Shown: positions 8,741 through 16,086, counted from the first letter of the stretch. The stretch: DNA of 64,000 bases from Streptomyces sp. TLI_146 (GCF_002846415.1 NZ_PJMX01000001.1:4340001-4404000); one strand, 5' to 3'. The notes: generated by a model from the letters alone, not told the origin. Numbers and translations: made by a program.

Positions 8741-9009
8741 TGCGCCCGGTCTTTGTCTGCGGGCCGGCGGTGGGCTGAGCGCGCCCACGCGGCGGAGCCG
8801 CACATGTCACAGCCCCGCGCCCCTAACCCCTCGTTCGTCTGCGGACCGTAGATGGCTGGTCGCGCAGTTCCCCGCGCCCCTTAACGGACCGTGGTCGGTT
8901 GCTCGCGCCGTTCCCCGCGCCCCTGAAGGGGCGCCCCGCAGGGGCGCATTTAAGGGGCGCGGGGAACTGCGCGACCAGCCCGCCACCGGCCCGCAGACGA
9001 ACACCGGGC
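8741..9009. repeat. Repetitive palindromic element, site B (at least four units)
   Basis: A cluster of GTTCCCCGCGCCCCT units starts with a degenerate copy (8748-8823) and continues with copies at 8833-8882 and 8885-8930. It ends with an inverted copy running into CCGCAGACGAAC near 9000. The core here is GGGGCGCCCCGCAGGGGCGC, unlike sites A, C and E. It lies between two rightward genes, 3' of the permease. Confidence 0.88.
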
Positions 9010-9079
9010 CAAGAAGGCCCATCACTCGGGCGGGTGACGCCCGCATGCGTGCCCAAGCAGGCGCGGGTAGATCTTTTGT

Positions 9080-9958
9080 GTGACCGCGTACCGCATATCC
9101 CTCAGGGCCGTGACCGCAGGTTTCGCCGCCTCGGTCCTGCTGTTCTGCGTCGGCTGCGCCACCGGCGCGCAGGTCTCGAACGCCCCCCGGGCCGCCCCCG
9201 TACGCCACGTGCACGAGGGCGACGAGAACCCCCCGGAGGACGGCCGCACGCGCGCCCTGCCGTACTCGCCCCTCTGCCGCACCACCAAGTGCATCGCGCT
9301 CACCTTCGACGACGGGCCGGGCCCGTACACCGCGCAACTGCTCGACATACTCGGCCGGGAAGGCGTGCGGGCGACGTTCTTCCTGGTCGGCGACAAGCCC
9401 GTGCACACCTATCCCGACCTCGTACGCCGGATCGCCGCGCAGGGCCACGCCATCGGCAACCACACCTGGACCCACCCGGTCCTGACCGGGCTGCCCGAGG
9501 CGGAGATACTGCGCCAGCTCACCCTCACCCAGTCGGCGCTCCAGCAGCTCACGGGCGTCAGGCCGACGCTGATGCGGCCGCCCAAGGGCCTCACGGACGC
9601 CCGGGTGACGGGCGCGGCCAAGGCGCTCGGGCTCGCCCAGATCCTGTGGAACGTGACCGCGACCGACTACCACAACACGACCACCGAGCTCGTACGCAAG
9701 CTGGTCCTGGAGCGGGCTCGGCCGGGCGGTGTGGTCCTGCTGCACGACGTCCTGAAGTGGACCGTGCCCGCCGTGCCCGGCATCATCACCGGGCTGCGCG
9801 CCGCGGGCTACACGCTGGTGACGGTCCCCCAGCTGTACGAGAACATGCAGCCGGGCGAGCAGTACCCGGTGTGGGCGACACCGGCGCCGACCCCGACTCC
9901 CACCCCGACTCCCACTCCCACCCCGACTCCGGCCGCCGCGAAGCCGGGGCACGGCTGA
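9080..9958 (+). CDS. Polysaccharide deacetylase lipoprotein (NodB homology)
   Basis: The 292-residue protein has a signal peptide ending in the lipobox FCVGC (Cys about 26), so it is probably lipid-anchored outside the membrane. The NodB domain carries the metal and catalytic motifs TFDDGPG (Asp about 76-77) and HTWTHP (His about 127 and 131), then MRPPKG and VVLLHD. It should remove N-acetyl groups from a cell-wall or exopolysaccharide GlcNAc polymer; the substrate is not known. The tail is a Pro-Thr repeat encoded by short tandem repeats (9889-9931), possibly wall-spanning. GTG 9080 is the only start giving an intact signal peptide. Confidence 0.9.
   Translation: MTAYRISLRAVTAGFAASVLLFCVGCATGAQVSNAPRAAPVRHVHEGDENPPEDGRTRALPYSPLCRTTKCIALTFDDGPGPYTAQLLDILGREGVRATFFLVGDKPVHTYPDLVRRIAAQGHAIGNHTWTHPVLTGLPEAEILRQLTLTQSALQQLTGVRPTLMRPPKGLTDARVTGAAKALGLAQILWNVTATDYHNTTTELVRKLVLERARPGGVVLLHDVLKWTVPAVPGIITGLRAAGYTLVTVPQLYENMQPGEQYPVWATPAPTPTPTPTPTPTPTPAAAKPGHG
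9889..9931 (+). repeat. Short tandem repeats coding for a Pro-Thr tail
   Basis: Alternating CCGACT and CCCACC-type hexamers encode a run of Pro-Thr dipeptides at the C-terminus of the deacetylase. Such repeats can change in copy number by slippage without breaking the frame. Confidence 0.7.
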
Positions 9959-9982
9959 GCCCTGCCAGGTCCCGCCAGGGCT
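9958..9982. terminator. Hairpin between convergent genes
   Basis: AGCCCTG (9958-9964) pairs with CAGGGCT (9976-9982), starting within the deacetylase stop codon and just before the hydrolase stop at 9988. A short bidirectional terminator is plausible. There is no U-tract. Confidence 0.4.
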
Positions 9983-9987
9983 CCGGT

Positions 9988-10869
9988 TCAGGGGGACGAC
10001 GGCACCGGGTGCTCGGCCGTCTCCCGCAGGAACGGTTCGACCGCGGCCCGGAAGCCCTCCGGCTGGTCGTGGTGGACGAGATGGCCGGCGTCGGCCACCT
10101 CCGCGTACTGCCCGCGGGGCAGCACCCGGACCATCTCCTGGGCCTCGGCGCGGCCGAGCTCGCCGTCGAGGCCGCGGACCACCAGCGCCGGGCAGCGGAC
10201 CTGGGCCAGTTCCTCCCAGTGCGCCTCGTACACCCACGTCTCGCGGGCCCTGAGCATCTGCCGGCGGGAGAAGACCGGCCGCCAGCCGTCGGCGCGCTCG
10301 GCCATCACCTCGGCGAAGAACTCGCCGCGCGCGGGGCTGGGGCGCTCCACCCAGGGGTCGTCCTCGCCGAACCACTTCCGTACGTCCGCGAGCGTCGCGA
10401 ACGGCACCGGCCAGGACTTGAACCAGTCCTCCCACTCGCGCTGGGAGGCCGCGCCGAGCGCCGAGGCGCGCATGTCGCAGATCACCAGGGCGCGGACGAG
10501 GTCGGGGCGGTGGGCGGCGACCTGCCAGGCGGTGAGGGCGCCCATGGAGTGGCCGACGAGGGTGACCGGGGCGAGGCCCAGCTGCTCGATCGCCGCCTCC
10601 GCGTCCGCCACATAGGCCTCGCGCGTGAAGGGGCCATCGGCGGGCTTGTCGCTGCGGCCGTGGCCGCGCTGGTCCAGGGCGACCGCGCGGTGCTGCTCGG
10701 CGAGCCAGCGGGCGGTGGGCGCCCAGTGCGCGGCGCGGCCCATCAGTCCGTGGAGCAGTAACACCCCGGGCGCCGGACCGGCCTCCCGGCGGTCCTTGGG
10801 CGGGTCCGCGAACTCCCAGGCAGCGAGGCGTACGCCATCGGATCCCGTCACGTCGCTGCGTCGCACCAT
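9988..10869 (-). CDS. Alpha/beta hydrolase
   Basis: The 293-residue protein has a canonical alpha/beta-hydrolase fold. The oxyanion strand is VLLLHGLMG, then ALDQRGHGRSDKP, the nucleophile elbow GHSMG (Ser about 133), and a late Asp in GLDGELG with the catalytic His in ADAGHLVHHDQPEGF. The substrate is unknown; homologues include esterases, C-C hydrolases and epoxide hydrolases. The start at 10869 follows CCAGGAC. A LexA-like box lies 57-72 bp upstream, which may place it under SOS control. Confidence 0.88.
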   Translation of the reverse strand: MVRRSDVTGSDGVRLAAWEFADPPKDRREAGPAPGVLLLHGLMGRAAHWAPTARWLAEQHRAVALDQRGHGRSDKPADGPFTREAYVADAEAAIEQLGLAPVTLVGHSMGALTAWQVAAHRPDLVRALVICDMRASALGAASQREWEDWFKSWPVPFATLADVRKWFGEDDPWVERPSPARGEFFAEVMAERADGWRPVFSRRQMLRARETWVYEAHWEELAQVRCPALVVRGLDGELGRAEAQEMVRVLPRGQYAEVADAGHLVHHDQPEGFRAAVEPFLRETAEHPVPSSP

Positions 10870-10925
10870 GTGTCCTGGCACCCCCTTCAGCCCCCGAAGC
10901 CCTGAGGTCAGTTCACGGCAGGGTA

Positions 10926-10941
10926 TCGAACCTCTATTCGA
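10926..10941. promoter_or_regulatory. Candidate LexA (SOS) box
   Basis: TCGAACCTCTATTCGA matches the actinobacterial SOS-box pattern TCGAAC-N4-GTTCGA at 11 of 12 fixed positions. It lies in a locally less GC-rich stretch upstream of the alpha/beta hydrolase start (10869). Confidence 0.5.
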
Positions 10942-11398
10942 AAACTGGCGTCTCTCGCGCAACACCCCTCGTTCGAGTGACCGGACTCAAGGATTGACGG
11001 GCCGCCCCGAGGGGAGATCTTCTGCGGGAGGCGGGCGGCCACGGTGGGACCGATCGGCCGACCCGAGGGAGCTGACCCCGAGAGCTCGGGGCTCCGGGTC
11101 AGCACCGGGGAGGGCAGGCCCCGGCGCCGCAGGGCGTCGGGGCCCTCTGCGATCGCGCCGTCCGCGACTGCGCGGGGCCCGCCGGAGGCGGGAGGCGGTG
11201 GCAGCGGGGCTCTCCGCACGATCCCTCCCCTCCTCGGCCGTACGCTCCCCGGCCGTACACCCGTCCGCTCCTCAGGTCATATGCCTCACCCGACAGCGTG
11301 GCACGCGAACCGTCCGTCCGCTGCCGATCCGACCGGAAACAACGGCCGGGCACGGCGGACGGCCCACCCTCTCAACTCCCTTACGCCCCAAAGGAAAC
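10942..11398. other. Long intergenic region with nested hairpins, no convincing gene
   Basis: About 460 bp contain no ORF I can defend. The sequence is hairpin-rich. GCTGACCC/GGGTCAGC (11071-11078 with 11096-11103) competes with an inner CCCCGA/TCGGGG stem (11076-11081 with 11086-11091). GGCCCCG/CGGGGCC pairs at 11117-11123 with 11138-11144. This could be an untranslated RNA or the long 3' region of the iron-regulator transcript. Confidence 0.35.
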
Positions 11399-11432
11399 GG
11401 GGCGGTGCCGCGCGTCCGCGCGACACCGCCCC
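11399..11432. terminator. Terminator hairpin downstream of the iron regulator
   Basis: GGGGCGGTG (11399-11407) pairs perfectly with CACCGCCCC (11424-11432). It lies 19 bp beyond the regulator stop codon on the leftward strand. Confidence 0.65.
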
Positions 11433-11450
11433 CACATCCCCTGCTCCCGG

Positions 11451-12143
11451 CTACCGCTTGGCGACGAAGACGTGCGAGGCCACGTCCGCGCCGAGCTCGG
11501 CGGCCTCGCCGCTGCTGCCGACCAGGACGCCGCCCGGGGACCGCGTCACGCTGACGACCGCGCCGGGCTGCACGCCCGCGCGACGCAGCGTGTACATCAG
11601 CTGGGCGTCCGTCTGGATCGGCTCGCCGATGCGGCGCACGACGACCGTCATGCCGTCGTCCGTCGTCTCCAGCTCGTTGAGGCTGATGATGCCGTCCTCC
11701 AGGAAGGCGTCGGCCTCGGCCTTCTCGCCCAGCTCCTCCAGGCCCGGGATCGGGTTCCCGTACGGCGACTCCGTCGGGTGGCGCAGCAGCTCCAGCACGC
11801 GCCGCTCGACCGCCTCGCTCATCACGTGCTCCCAGCGGCACGCCTCCGCGTGCACCTGCTCCCACTCCAGGCCGATCACGTCGACGAGCAGGCACTCGGC
11901 GAGCCGGTGCTTGCGCATGACGCGGGTGGCCAGGCGGCGGCCCTCGTCGGTGAGCTCCAGGTGCCGGTCGCCGGCGACCTGGACCAGGCCGTCGCGCTCC
12001 ATGCGCGCGACCGTCTGGCTCACGGTCGGCCCGCTCTGGTCGAGTCGCTCCGCGATCCGGGCGCGCATGGGGACCACACCCTCTTCCTCAAGTTCGAGGA
12101 TGGTGCGGAGATACATCTCCGTCGTGTCGATCAGTCCGGACAT
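11451..12143 (-). CDS. dmdR1: Iron-dependent transcriptional regulator, DtxR/IdeR family (DmdR1-like)
   Basis: The 230-residue repressor binds DNA when loaded with Fe(II) and controls siderophore and iron-uptake genes. Domains in order: N-terminal winged helix (about 1-65, with SGPTVSQTVARMERDGL); a dimerisation and metal-binding domain with HRLAECLLVDVIGLEWEQVH and EACRWEHVMS, which hold the expected Cys, Glu and His ligands; and a C-terminal SH3-like domain with GNPIPGLEELGEK. Length and motifs match Streptomyces DmdR/IdeR. The start follows GAGGGGC. Long ORFs on the opposite strand correspond to the position of the reported adm gene in S. coelicolor. It is divergent from the SIS gene. Confidence 0.93.
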   Translation of the reverse strand: MSGLIDTTEMYLRTILELEEEGVVPMRARIAERLDQSGPTVSQTVARMERDGLVQVAGDRHLELTDEGRRLATRVMRKHRLAECLLVDVIGLEWEQVHAEACRWEHVMSEAVERRVLELLRHPTESPYGNPIPGLEELGEKAEADAFLEDGIISLNELETTDDGMTVVVRRIGEPIQTDAQLMYTLRRAGVQPGAVVSVTRSPGGVLVGSSGEAAELGADVASHVFVAKR

Positions 12144-12259
12144 ACGTGCCCCTCGATGCTGTGAATGTTGAAAGCACTCGTGCGCTGGCCCTGGCTCAAT
12201 TCTGACGCATACCACTGACAACCGTGCCCCGGCCGGGGCACGGCCCGGGTGCGGGCGTA

Positions 12260-12265
12260 TTGACA
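12260..12265 (+). promoter_or_regulatory. Possible -35 element for the SIS-domain gene
   Basis: A consensus TTGACA lies about 93 bp upstream of ATG 12358 in the divergent gap with the iron regulator. The matching -10 at 17-18 bp spacing is weak, so this is a partial promoter assignment. Confidence 0.3.
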
Positions 12266-12357
12266 GGGCAATGGTCCAGACCGCAACGTGTGCGGCGGCA
12301 CGGACATTCCCCACCCCGAGCATTCCCCCACGCACCCCTCCGGAAAGGGCCCAGGCG

Positions 12358-13113
12358 ATGAGCGAGAGCAAATTGGCCGGTCAGTTCTTCGACGCCGCCA
12401 TCGGGCTGCTCCAGCGGGTACGGGACGAGGAGGCCGGGAACGTCGCCGCCGCCGGGACCGCGATCGCGGACACCGTCGCCGCGGGCGGCCGCCTCTTCGC
12501 CTTCGGCGCCGGGCACTCCTCGCTGGCCGCGCAGGACGTCGTCTACCGGGCGGGGGGCCTCGCCCTGATGAACCTCCTCGCCGTCCCCGGCACGGTCGGG
12601 GTCGACGTGACGCCCGCGACGCTGGGCTCGGCCCTGGAGCGCGTGGACGGCCTGGCGGGCGCGGTCCTGGACTCCAGCCCCGCCAAGCCCGGCGACGTCC
12701 TCGTGATCGTCTCCCTGTCCGGCCGCAACTCGCTGCCGGTCGAGATGGCGATGAACGCACGCGCCCTGGGTCTGAAGGTCATCGGCGTCACGTCGCTCGC
12801 GTACACCTCGGGCACGAAGTCGCGGCATGTCTCCGGCACGTTTCTGCGCGACCACTGCGACATCGTCCTCGACAGCAAGATCGCGATCGGCGACGCGGAG
12901 CTGACGCATCCGGCGATCGAGGCGCCGTTCGCCCCCGCGTCGACGGTCGTCACGAGCGCGCTCATGCAGGCGATGATGGCGGCGGCCGCGGAGTCCCTGG
13001 CGGAACGGGGCATCGAGCCGCCGCTGCTGCGGTCGGGGAACGTGGATGGGGGCCATGAGTGGAACGGGCGGGTGCTGGAGGAGTACGGGGAGCGGATCTT
13101 TTTCCGGCGGTAG
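12358..13113 (+). CDS. SIS-domain protein (putative phosphosugar-binding isomerase)
   Basis: The 251-residue soluble protein has one sugar-isomerase (SIS) fold. Early FAFGAGHSSLAAQDVVYRAGG and the phosphate-binding segment DVLVIVSLSGRNSLPVEMAM are typical of SIS proteins that bind sugar phosphates such as GlcNAc-6-P or MurNAc-6-P. The late ESLAERGIEPPLLRSGN matches the UPF0309-like group. The exact substrate is unknown, and no sugar transporter is adjacent. The start has AAAGGG upstream. It is divergent from the iron regulator and followed by repeat site C. Confidence 0.88.
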   Translation: MSESKLAGQFFDAAIGLLQRVRDEEAGNVAAAGTAIADTVAAGGRLFAFGAGHSSLAAQDVVYRAGGLALMNLLAVPGTVGVDVTPATLGSALERVDGLAGAVLDSSPAKPGDVLVIVSLSGRNSLPVEMAMNARALGLKVIGVTSLAYTSGTKSRHVSGTFLRDHCDIVLDSKIAIGDAELTHPAIEAPFAPASTVVTSALMQAMMAAAAESLAERGIEPPLLRSGNVDGGHEWNGRVLEEYGERIFFRR

Positions 13114-13127
13114 GGGGCGCTTGGCTG

Positions 13128-13347
13128 GTGCCCGGTCTTTGTCTGCGGGCCGGTGGCGGGCTGAGCGCGCAGTTCCCCGCGCCCCTAAAAGCGCCCCTCC
13201 GGGCCGCCCAGGGAGTTGCCGCGCAGCGGCATCTAAGGGGCGCGGGGAACTGCGCGAGCAACCGGCCACGGTCCGCAGACGAACGAGGGTTTTCAGGGGC
13301 GCGGGGAACTGCGCGACCAGCCATCCACGGTCCGCAGACGAACGAAG
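13128..13347. repeat. Repetitive palindromic element, site C (three units)
   Basis: An inverted pair with the GCCGCGCAGCGGCAT core (13135-13287) is followed by a third single unit (13292-13347) in the right-arm orientation. It lies between convergent genes (SIS protein and PAS/GAF protein). The core matches sites A and E. Confidence 0.9.
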
Positions 13348-13358
13348 CCGCGTGGGGG

Positions 13359-14732
13359 TCACCCCACCGACGACGCCAAGTCCAGGGACGCCGCCACCCG
13401 TACCGCCACGCTCTCCGCGAACTCCGCGTCCGGGCGTTCGAAGGCCGGGCGGCCGGGGCCGCGCAGGAACGTGAGGACGCCGACCGTACGGCCCCGGCTG
13501 CGCAGGACCGTGCACAGCGCGTGCCGCGCGTCCGCGGGCCACTGCCGCTCCGCCGCCCAGCCCTCCGCACCCCCGCTGGCCCGCACCGACCCGACCCGGT
13601 CGACGGCCTGGAGCGCGGGGTGGCCCGGCGCGTAACGGACCGGGATGCCCCCGCCCGCCACCGGCGCGACCGGCCCCGGCGCGCTCGCCGGCGACGCCGC
13701 CGTACGCACCAGGCGCTCGCCCACCGCCACGTCCACCAGAGCGTGCTCCGCGAACCCGGCGAGCGCGAAGTCGAGGTACGCCAGCGCCGCCTCCGACGGG
13801 TCCTCGCACTCCGCCGCCGTACGCGCCGCCCGGTACAGCTGGTTCCAGCGGAACCGCAGCCGGTCCGCCTCCTGCTCGGCCAGCTTCGCGTCGGTCACGT
13901 CCTGGAACAGCCAGGCGACGCCCAGCGGCACCGGCTCCTCCGCCAGCGGCGAGGCCAGCCGCAGGAAGCCGCTGCGCCAGCAGCGCCGCCGCTCGCCCTC
14001 GGCGGTGCGCAGCGTCCCCCACAGCTCGGCGGGCGAGGCGGGCGCGCCCTCCGCGAGCACGTGGTGCAGCGCGCCCTCCAGCTCCTGGACGCCCTGCGTG
14101 ATCAGCTCGCCGAGCGGCCGCCCGAGCAGCGTGACCCGCCCGGTCCCGAGCGCCCGCGCCGCGTACGCGTTGACGACCGTGGGACGCAGGTCCACATCGA
14201 CGAGCACCACGCCCCACGACCCGTCCTCGAACAGCGCCTCGCTCAGCGCGATCGACCGCTCCAGGTCGATCTGCGCGTGCACCTCGCTGAACGCGCAGTA
14301 CACGCCCGCCGGTTTGCCGTCCGCGCCCCGGACCCCGGCCGACTGCGTCCGTACGAGAACGCGCCCGCCGTCCTTCTTCAGCAGCGCGAACTCGTGCACC
14401 TGGCGGCCCGGCGCGTCCATCGCGGCCATCAGCCGGCCCTCGACCTCGCCCGCGTCGGCGGCCCGGACCGCCCATCCGGCGAAGCCCTGGCGGCCGACGG
14501 CCTCCTCGGCGCTCCAGCCGAGGATCCGCTCGGCCTCGCGGTTCCAGTGCGTGACCGCGCCGCCCGCGTCGAACGCGCAGAGCGCGGCGTCCATCCCGTC
14601 GAGCAGCGCGGCGAGCAGATCGCCGCCGTGCTCGGGCTCGGGCACCGGCGGACCGTCCGGGCCCTCGTCGTGTCCCCGGTCCGGCTCGTCGGGACCGAGG
14701 GCGTTGGTGGTCTCACTCCGGGAAGCACTCAT
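13359..14732 (-). CDS. PAS/GAF-type sensory protein without a kinase domain
   Basis: The 457-residue soluble protein has two PAS-like modules in tandem: ALCAFDAGGAVTHWNREAERILGWSAEEAVG with a PAC-like GVYCAFSEVHAQID, then GVVLVDVDLRPTVVNAYAARALG with GVAWLFQDVTDAK. A linker helix and a C-terminal GAF-like region follow (HALCTVLRSRGRTVGVLTFLRG). No histidine kinase, GGDEF or phosphatase motif is visible, so the output is unknown; it may act through protein-protein contact. The N-terminus is acidic and disordered. The start at 14732 is preceded by GGGGGTGCCAGG. The 3' end faces repeat site C. Confidence 0.8.
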   Translation of the reverse strand: MSASRSETTNALGPDEPDRGHDEGPDGPPVPEPEHGGDLLAALLDGMDAALCAFDAGGAVTHWNREAERILGWSAEEAVGRQGFAGWAVRAADAGEVEGRLMAAMDAPGRQVHEFALLKKDGGRVLVRTQSAGVRGADGKPAGVYCAFSEVHAQIDLERSIALSEALFEDGSWGVVLVDVDLRPTVVNAYAARALGTGRVTLLGRPLGELITQGVQELEGALHHVLAEGAPASPAELWGTLRTAEGERRRCWRSGFLRLASPLAEEPVPLGVAWLFQDVTDAKLAEQEADRLRFRWNQLYRAARTAAECEDPSEAALAYLDFALAGFAEHALVDVAVGERLVRTAASPASAPGPVAPVAGGGIPVRYAPGHPALQAVDRVGSVRASGGAEGWAAERQWPADARHALCTVLRSRGRTVGVLTFLRGPGRPAFERPDAEFAESVAVRVAASLDLASSVG

Positions 14733-14905
14733 CCTGGCACCCCCTGCAGGACGTGTCGCCGCGTCACACATACGCACCGACCCTCGTCGGATCATTCAAC
14801 TGGAACGTGACGCATCCCACATCGACTTCCCCGAAATCCCTTCCCGGGAAGGGCCGTTTTGCGACGCCGGAGCGGGGCGCCCCGGCGGGAACTATCCGCG
14901 CGGGC

Positions 14906-15430
14906 TCACCCGTCGAGCTCCCCGCGCCAGCGCACCTCGCCGTCCTGCCGCTCGTCGGTCGGGGCGAGCCCGGCGGCGCGCGCGACGGCGGCGGACGCGG
15001 TGTGATCGGGGTGGATGTGCGCCACGACGCTCCGCACTCCGTACGCGCCGAGCCCGGCGACGAGCACCCGCGCGGCCTCCACGGCGATCCCCCGCCCCTG
15101 CCAGGGCGTCCCCACGACCCAGGCGATCTCCGCCGTACCACCTTGCACAGTGGCCTGGACCGTACCCACCGACCGGTGCTCTGCGCGCAGCCGGATGACC
15201 CAGTTGAGCCACTGGACGGCGGGGTCGGGCGACCCGGCCGTCATCCGCGCGTACCGCGCGCGCAGGGCCTCGGCGGTGTCCGGGGCGCCGCCGATGAACC
15301 GGTGCAGCGCGGAATCGCCGAGCACCTCCGCCATCTCCTCGGCGTGGCCGACCCGCAGGGGCTCCAGATCGACCCGCGCCCCCGAAAAGACCTTTTCCGC
15401 CCCGCTGTTGTCGAACATAGTGACGCCCAT
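14906..15430 (-). CDS. GNAT-family N-acetyltransferase
   Basis: The 174-residue protein is of the RimJ/RimL type. It opens with LEPLRVGHAEEMAEVLGDSALHRF, has AEIAWVVGTPWQGRGIAVEAA (acetyl-CoA pyrophosphate loop QGRGIA), and ends with HPDHTASAAVARAAGL. The acceptor could be a protein N-terminus or a small molecule. The first start (15430) has GAGG just upstream and overlaps the divergent VOC start codon by two bases; an alternative ATG is at 15418. Confidence 0.88.
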   Translation of the reverse strand: MGVTMFDNSGAEKVFSGARVDLEPLRVGHAEEMAEVLGDSALHRFIGGAPDTAEALRARYARMTAGSPDPAVQWLNWVIRLRAEHRSVGTVQATVQGGTAEIAWVVGTPWQGRGIAVEAARVLVAGLGAYGVRSVVAHIHPDHTASAAVARAAGLAPTDERQDGEVRWRGELDG

Positions 15431-15803
15431 GACCTCACTTGTACGTCATACGACGTTCGACTGCACCGACGCCTACACGCTGGCCACCTTCTGGGCTGCG
15501 GTACTCGACGGCAAAGTCTCCGACGAGGACTCCCCCGGCGACCCGGAGGCCCTGGTGACCGCCGGGAGCAGCGCGCTCCTGTTCGTGTCGGTTCCCGACG
15601 CCAAGACGGTGAAGAACCGCGTCCACCTCGACCTCCAGCCGCAGGACCGCACCCGCGACGAGGAGGTGGACCGGCTGCTGGCCCTCGGCGCCACACTCGT
15701 CGGCGACCACCGGCTGCCCGACGGCAGGGGCTGGGTCACGCTCGCGGACGTGGAGGGCAACGAGTTCTGCGTCGAGCGGTCGGCCGGGGAGCGCGCCGAA
15801 TAA
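15429..15803 (+). CDS. VOC (glyoxalase-like) family protein
   Basis: The 124-residue small protein has the glyoxalase/bleomycin-resistance-like fold. It opens with VRHTTFDCTDAYTLATFWAAVLDG, continues RVHLDLQPQDRTRDEEVDRLLALGA, and ends VTLADVEGNEFCVE. Proteins of this type bind or isomerise small ligands at a metal site; the ligand is unknown. There is no Shine-Dalgarno; CATAGT lies exactly 7 nt before the ATG, so a leaderless transcript is likely. The start codon overlaps that of the divergent GNAT gene. Confidence 0.85.
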   Translation: MTSLVRHTTFDCTDAYTLATFWAAVLDGKVSDEDSPGDPEALVTAGSSALLFVSVPDAKTVKNRVHLDLQPQDRTRDEEVDRLLALGATLVGDHRLPDGRGWVTLADVEGNEFCVERSAGERAE

Positions 15804-15808
15804 ATCGG

Positions 15809-15837
15809 TTGTCGCGTCCCGCGCGGCTTCCTAATGT
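15809..15837 (+). promoter_or_regulatory. Promoter for the small peptide/RNA unit
   Basis: TTGTCG (15809-15814) and TAATGT (15832-15837) are separated by exactly 17 bp, a good vegetative-type promoter for this genus. Transcription would start near 15843, just after the VOC stop codon. Confidence 0.6.
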
Positions 15838-15870
15838 GTGGTGCACACGAGAAGGGAGGTGGTTCGGCAG

Positions 15871-15909
15871 ATGTATGAATACCGGACGCGTGAGGTGACT
15901 GCGGGCTAG
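15871..15909 (+). CDS. 12-residue leader-like peptide MYEYRTREVTAG
   Basis: ATG 15871 follows AAGGGAGGTGG (15852-15862), one of the strongest Shine-Dalgarno matches in the window, and the frame stops at TAG 15907-15909. The peptide has no run of one amino acid, so it is not a classical attenuator for a single amino-acid pathway. Translation could change folding of the downstream hairpins, or the peptide itself may act. I do not recognise it. Confidence 0.5.
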   Translation: MYEYRTREVTAG

Positions 15910-15975
15910 CGCCTGCCAGTCGCACACTTTGTGTGGTGCCGGCTCGTCGCCGGCCGAAATTCCCAGCAGTCACCG

Positions 15976-16036
15976 ACCCGCGGGCTCGCCGGTACGTCCG
16001 GCCGGCTCCTCTCCGGAGGAACCCGAGCCCGCGGGT
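15976..16036 (+). terminator. Perfect 13-bp stem with branched loop, terminator-like
   Basis: ACCCGCGGGCTCG (15976-15988) pairs perfectly with CGAGCCCGCGGGT (16024-16036) and is followed by TTCT. The 35-nt loop contains several CCGG/GCCGGC blocks that can form inner hairpins. It would end the small rightward transcript, and may also act on leftward pdxH transcription. Confidence 0.55.
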
Positions 16037-16052
16037 TTCTGCATGTCCGAGC

Positions 16053-16086
16053 GGTGTGCCGGTCAGGGCGGTGTGCCGGTCAGGGC
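16053..16086. repeat. 17-bp tandem duplication across the pdxH stop codon
   Basis: GGTGTGCCGGTCAGGGC is repeated exactly at 16053-16069 and 16070-16086. Each copy includes a TGA on the leftward strand, so pdxH has two in-frame-looking stops 17 bp apart; only the first is read. Confidence 0.8.

Larger units (their letters stand above)
15843..16038 (+). ncRNA. Candidate small structured RNA containing a 12-codon ORF
   Basis: The predicted transcript runs about 195 nt from the promoter above to a terminator-like stem ending at 16036-16038. It contains a strong Shine-Dalgarno, a 12-codon ORF, a CACAC-TTT-GTGTG hairpin (15923-15935) and a GCCGGC-TCGTC-GCCGGC hairpin (15938-15954). A perfect 13-bp long-range stem encloses a CCGG-rich branched region. 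The 10-mer TGTGTGGTGC occurs at the 5' end (15835-15844) and again after the ORF (15930-15939), which would allow alternative pairings. No gene follows on this strand; the next gene is pdxH in antisense. Confidence 0.5.

Noticed and set aside
8741..9009. Repeat cluster considered as a CRISPR array
   Set aside because: Units are inverted and irregularly spaced, spacers are not uniform in length, and no cas gene is present.
12144..12357. Iron box controlling the dmdR1/SIS divergent region
   Set aside because: No sequence close to the TTAGGTTAG-type iron-box palindrome was found.
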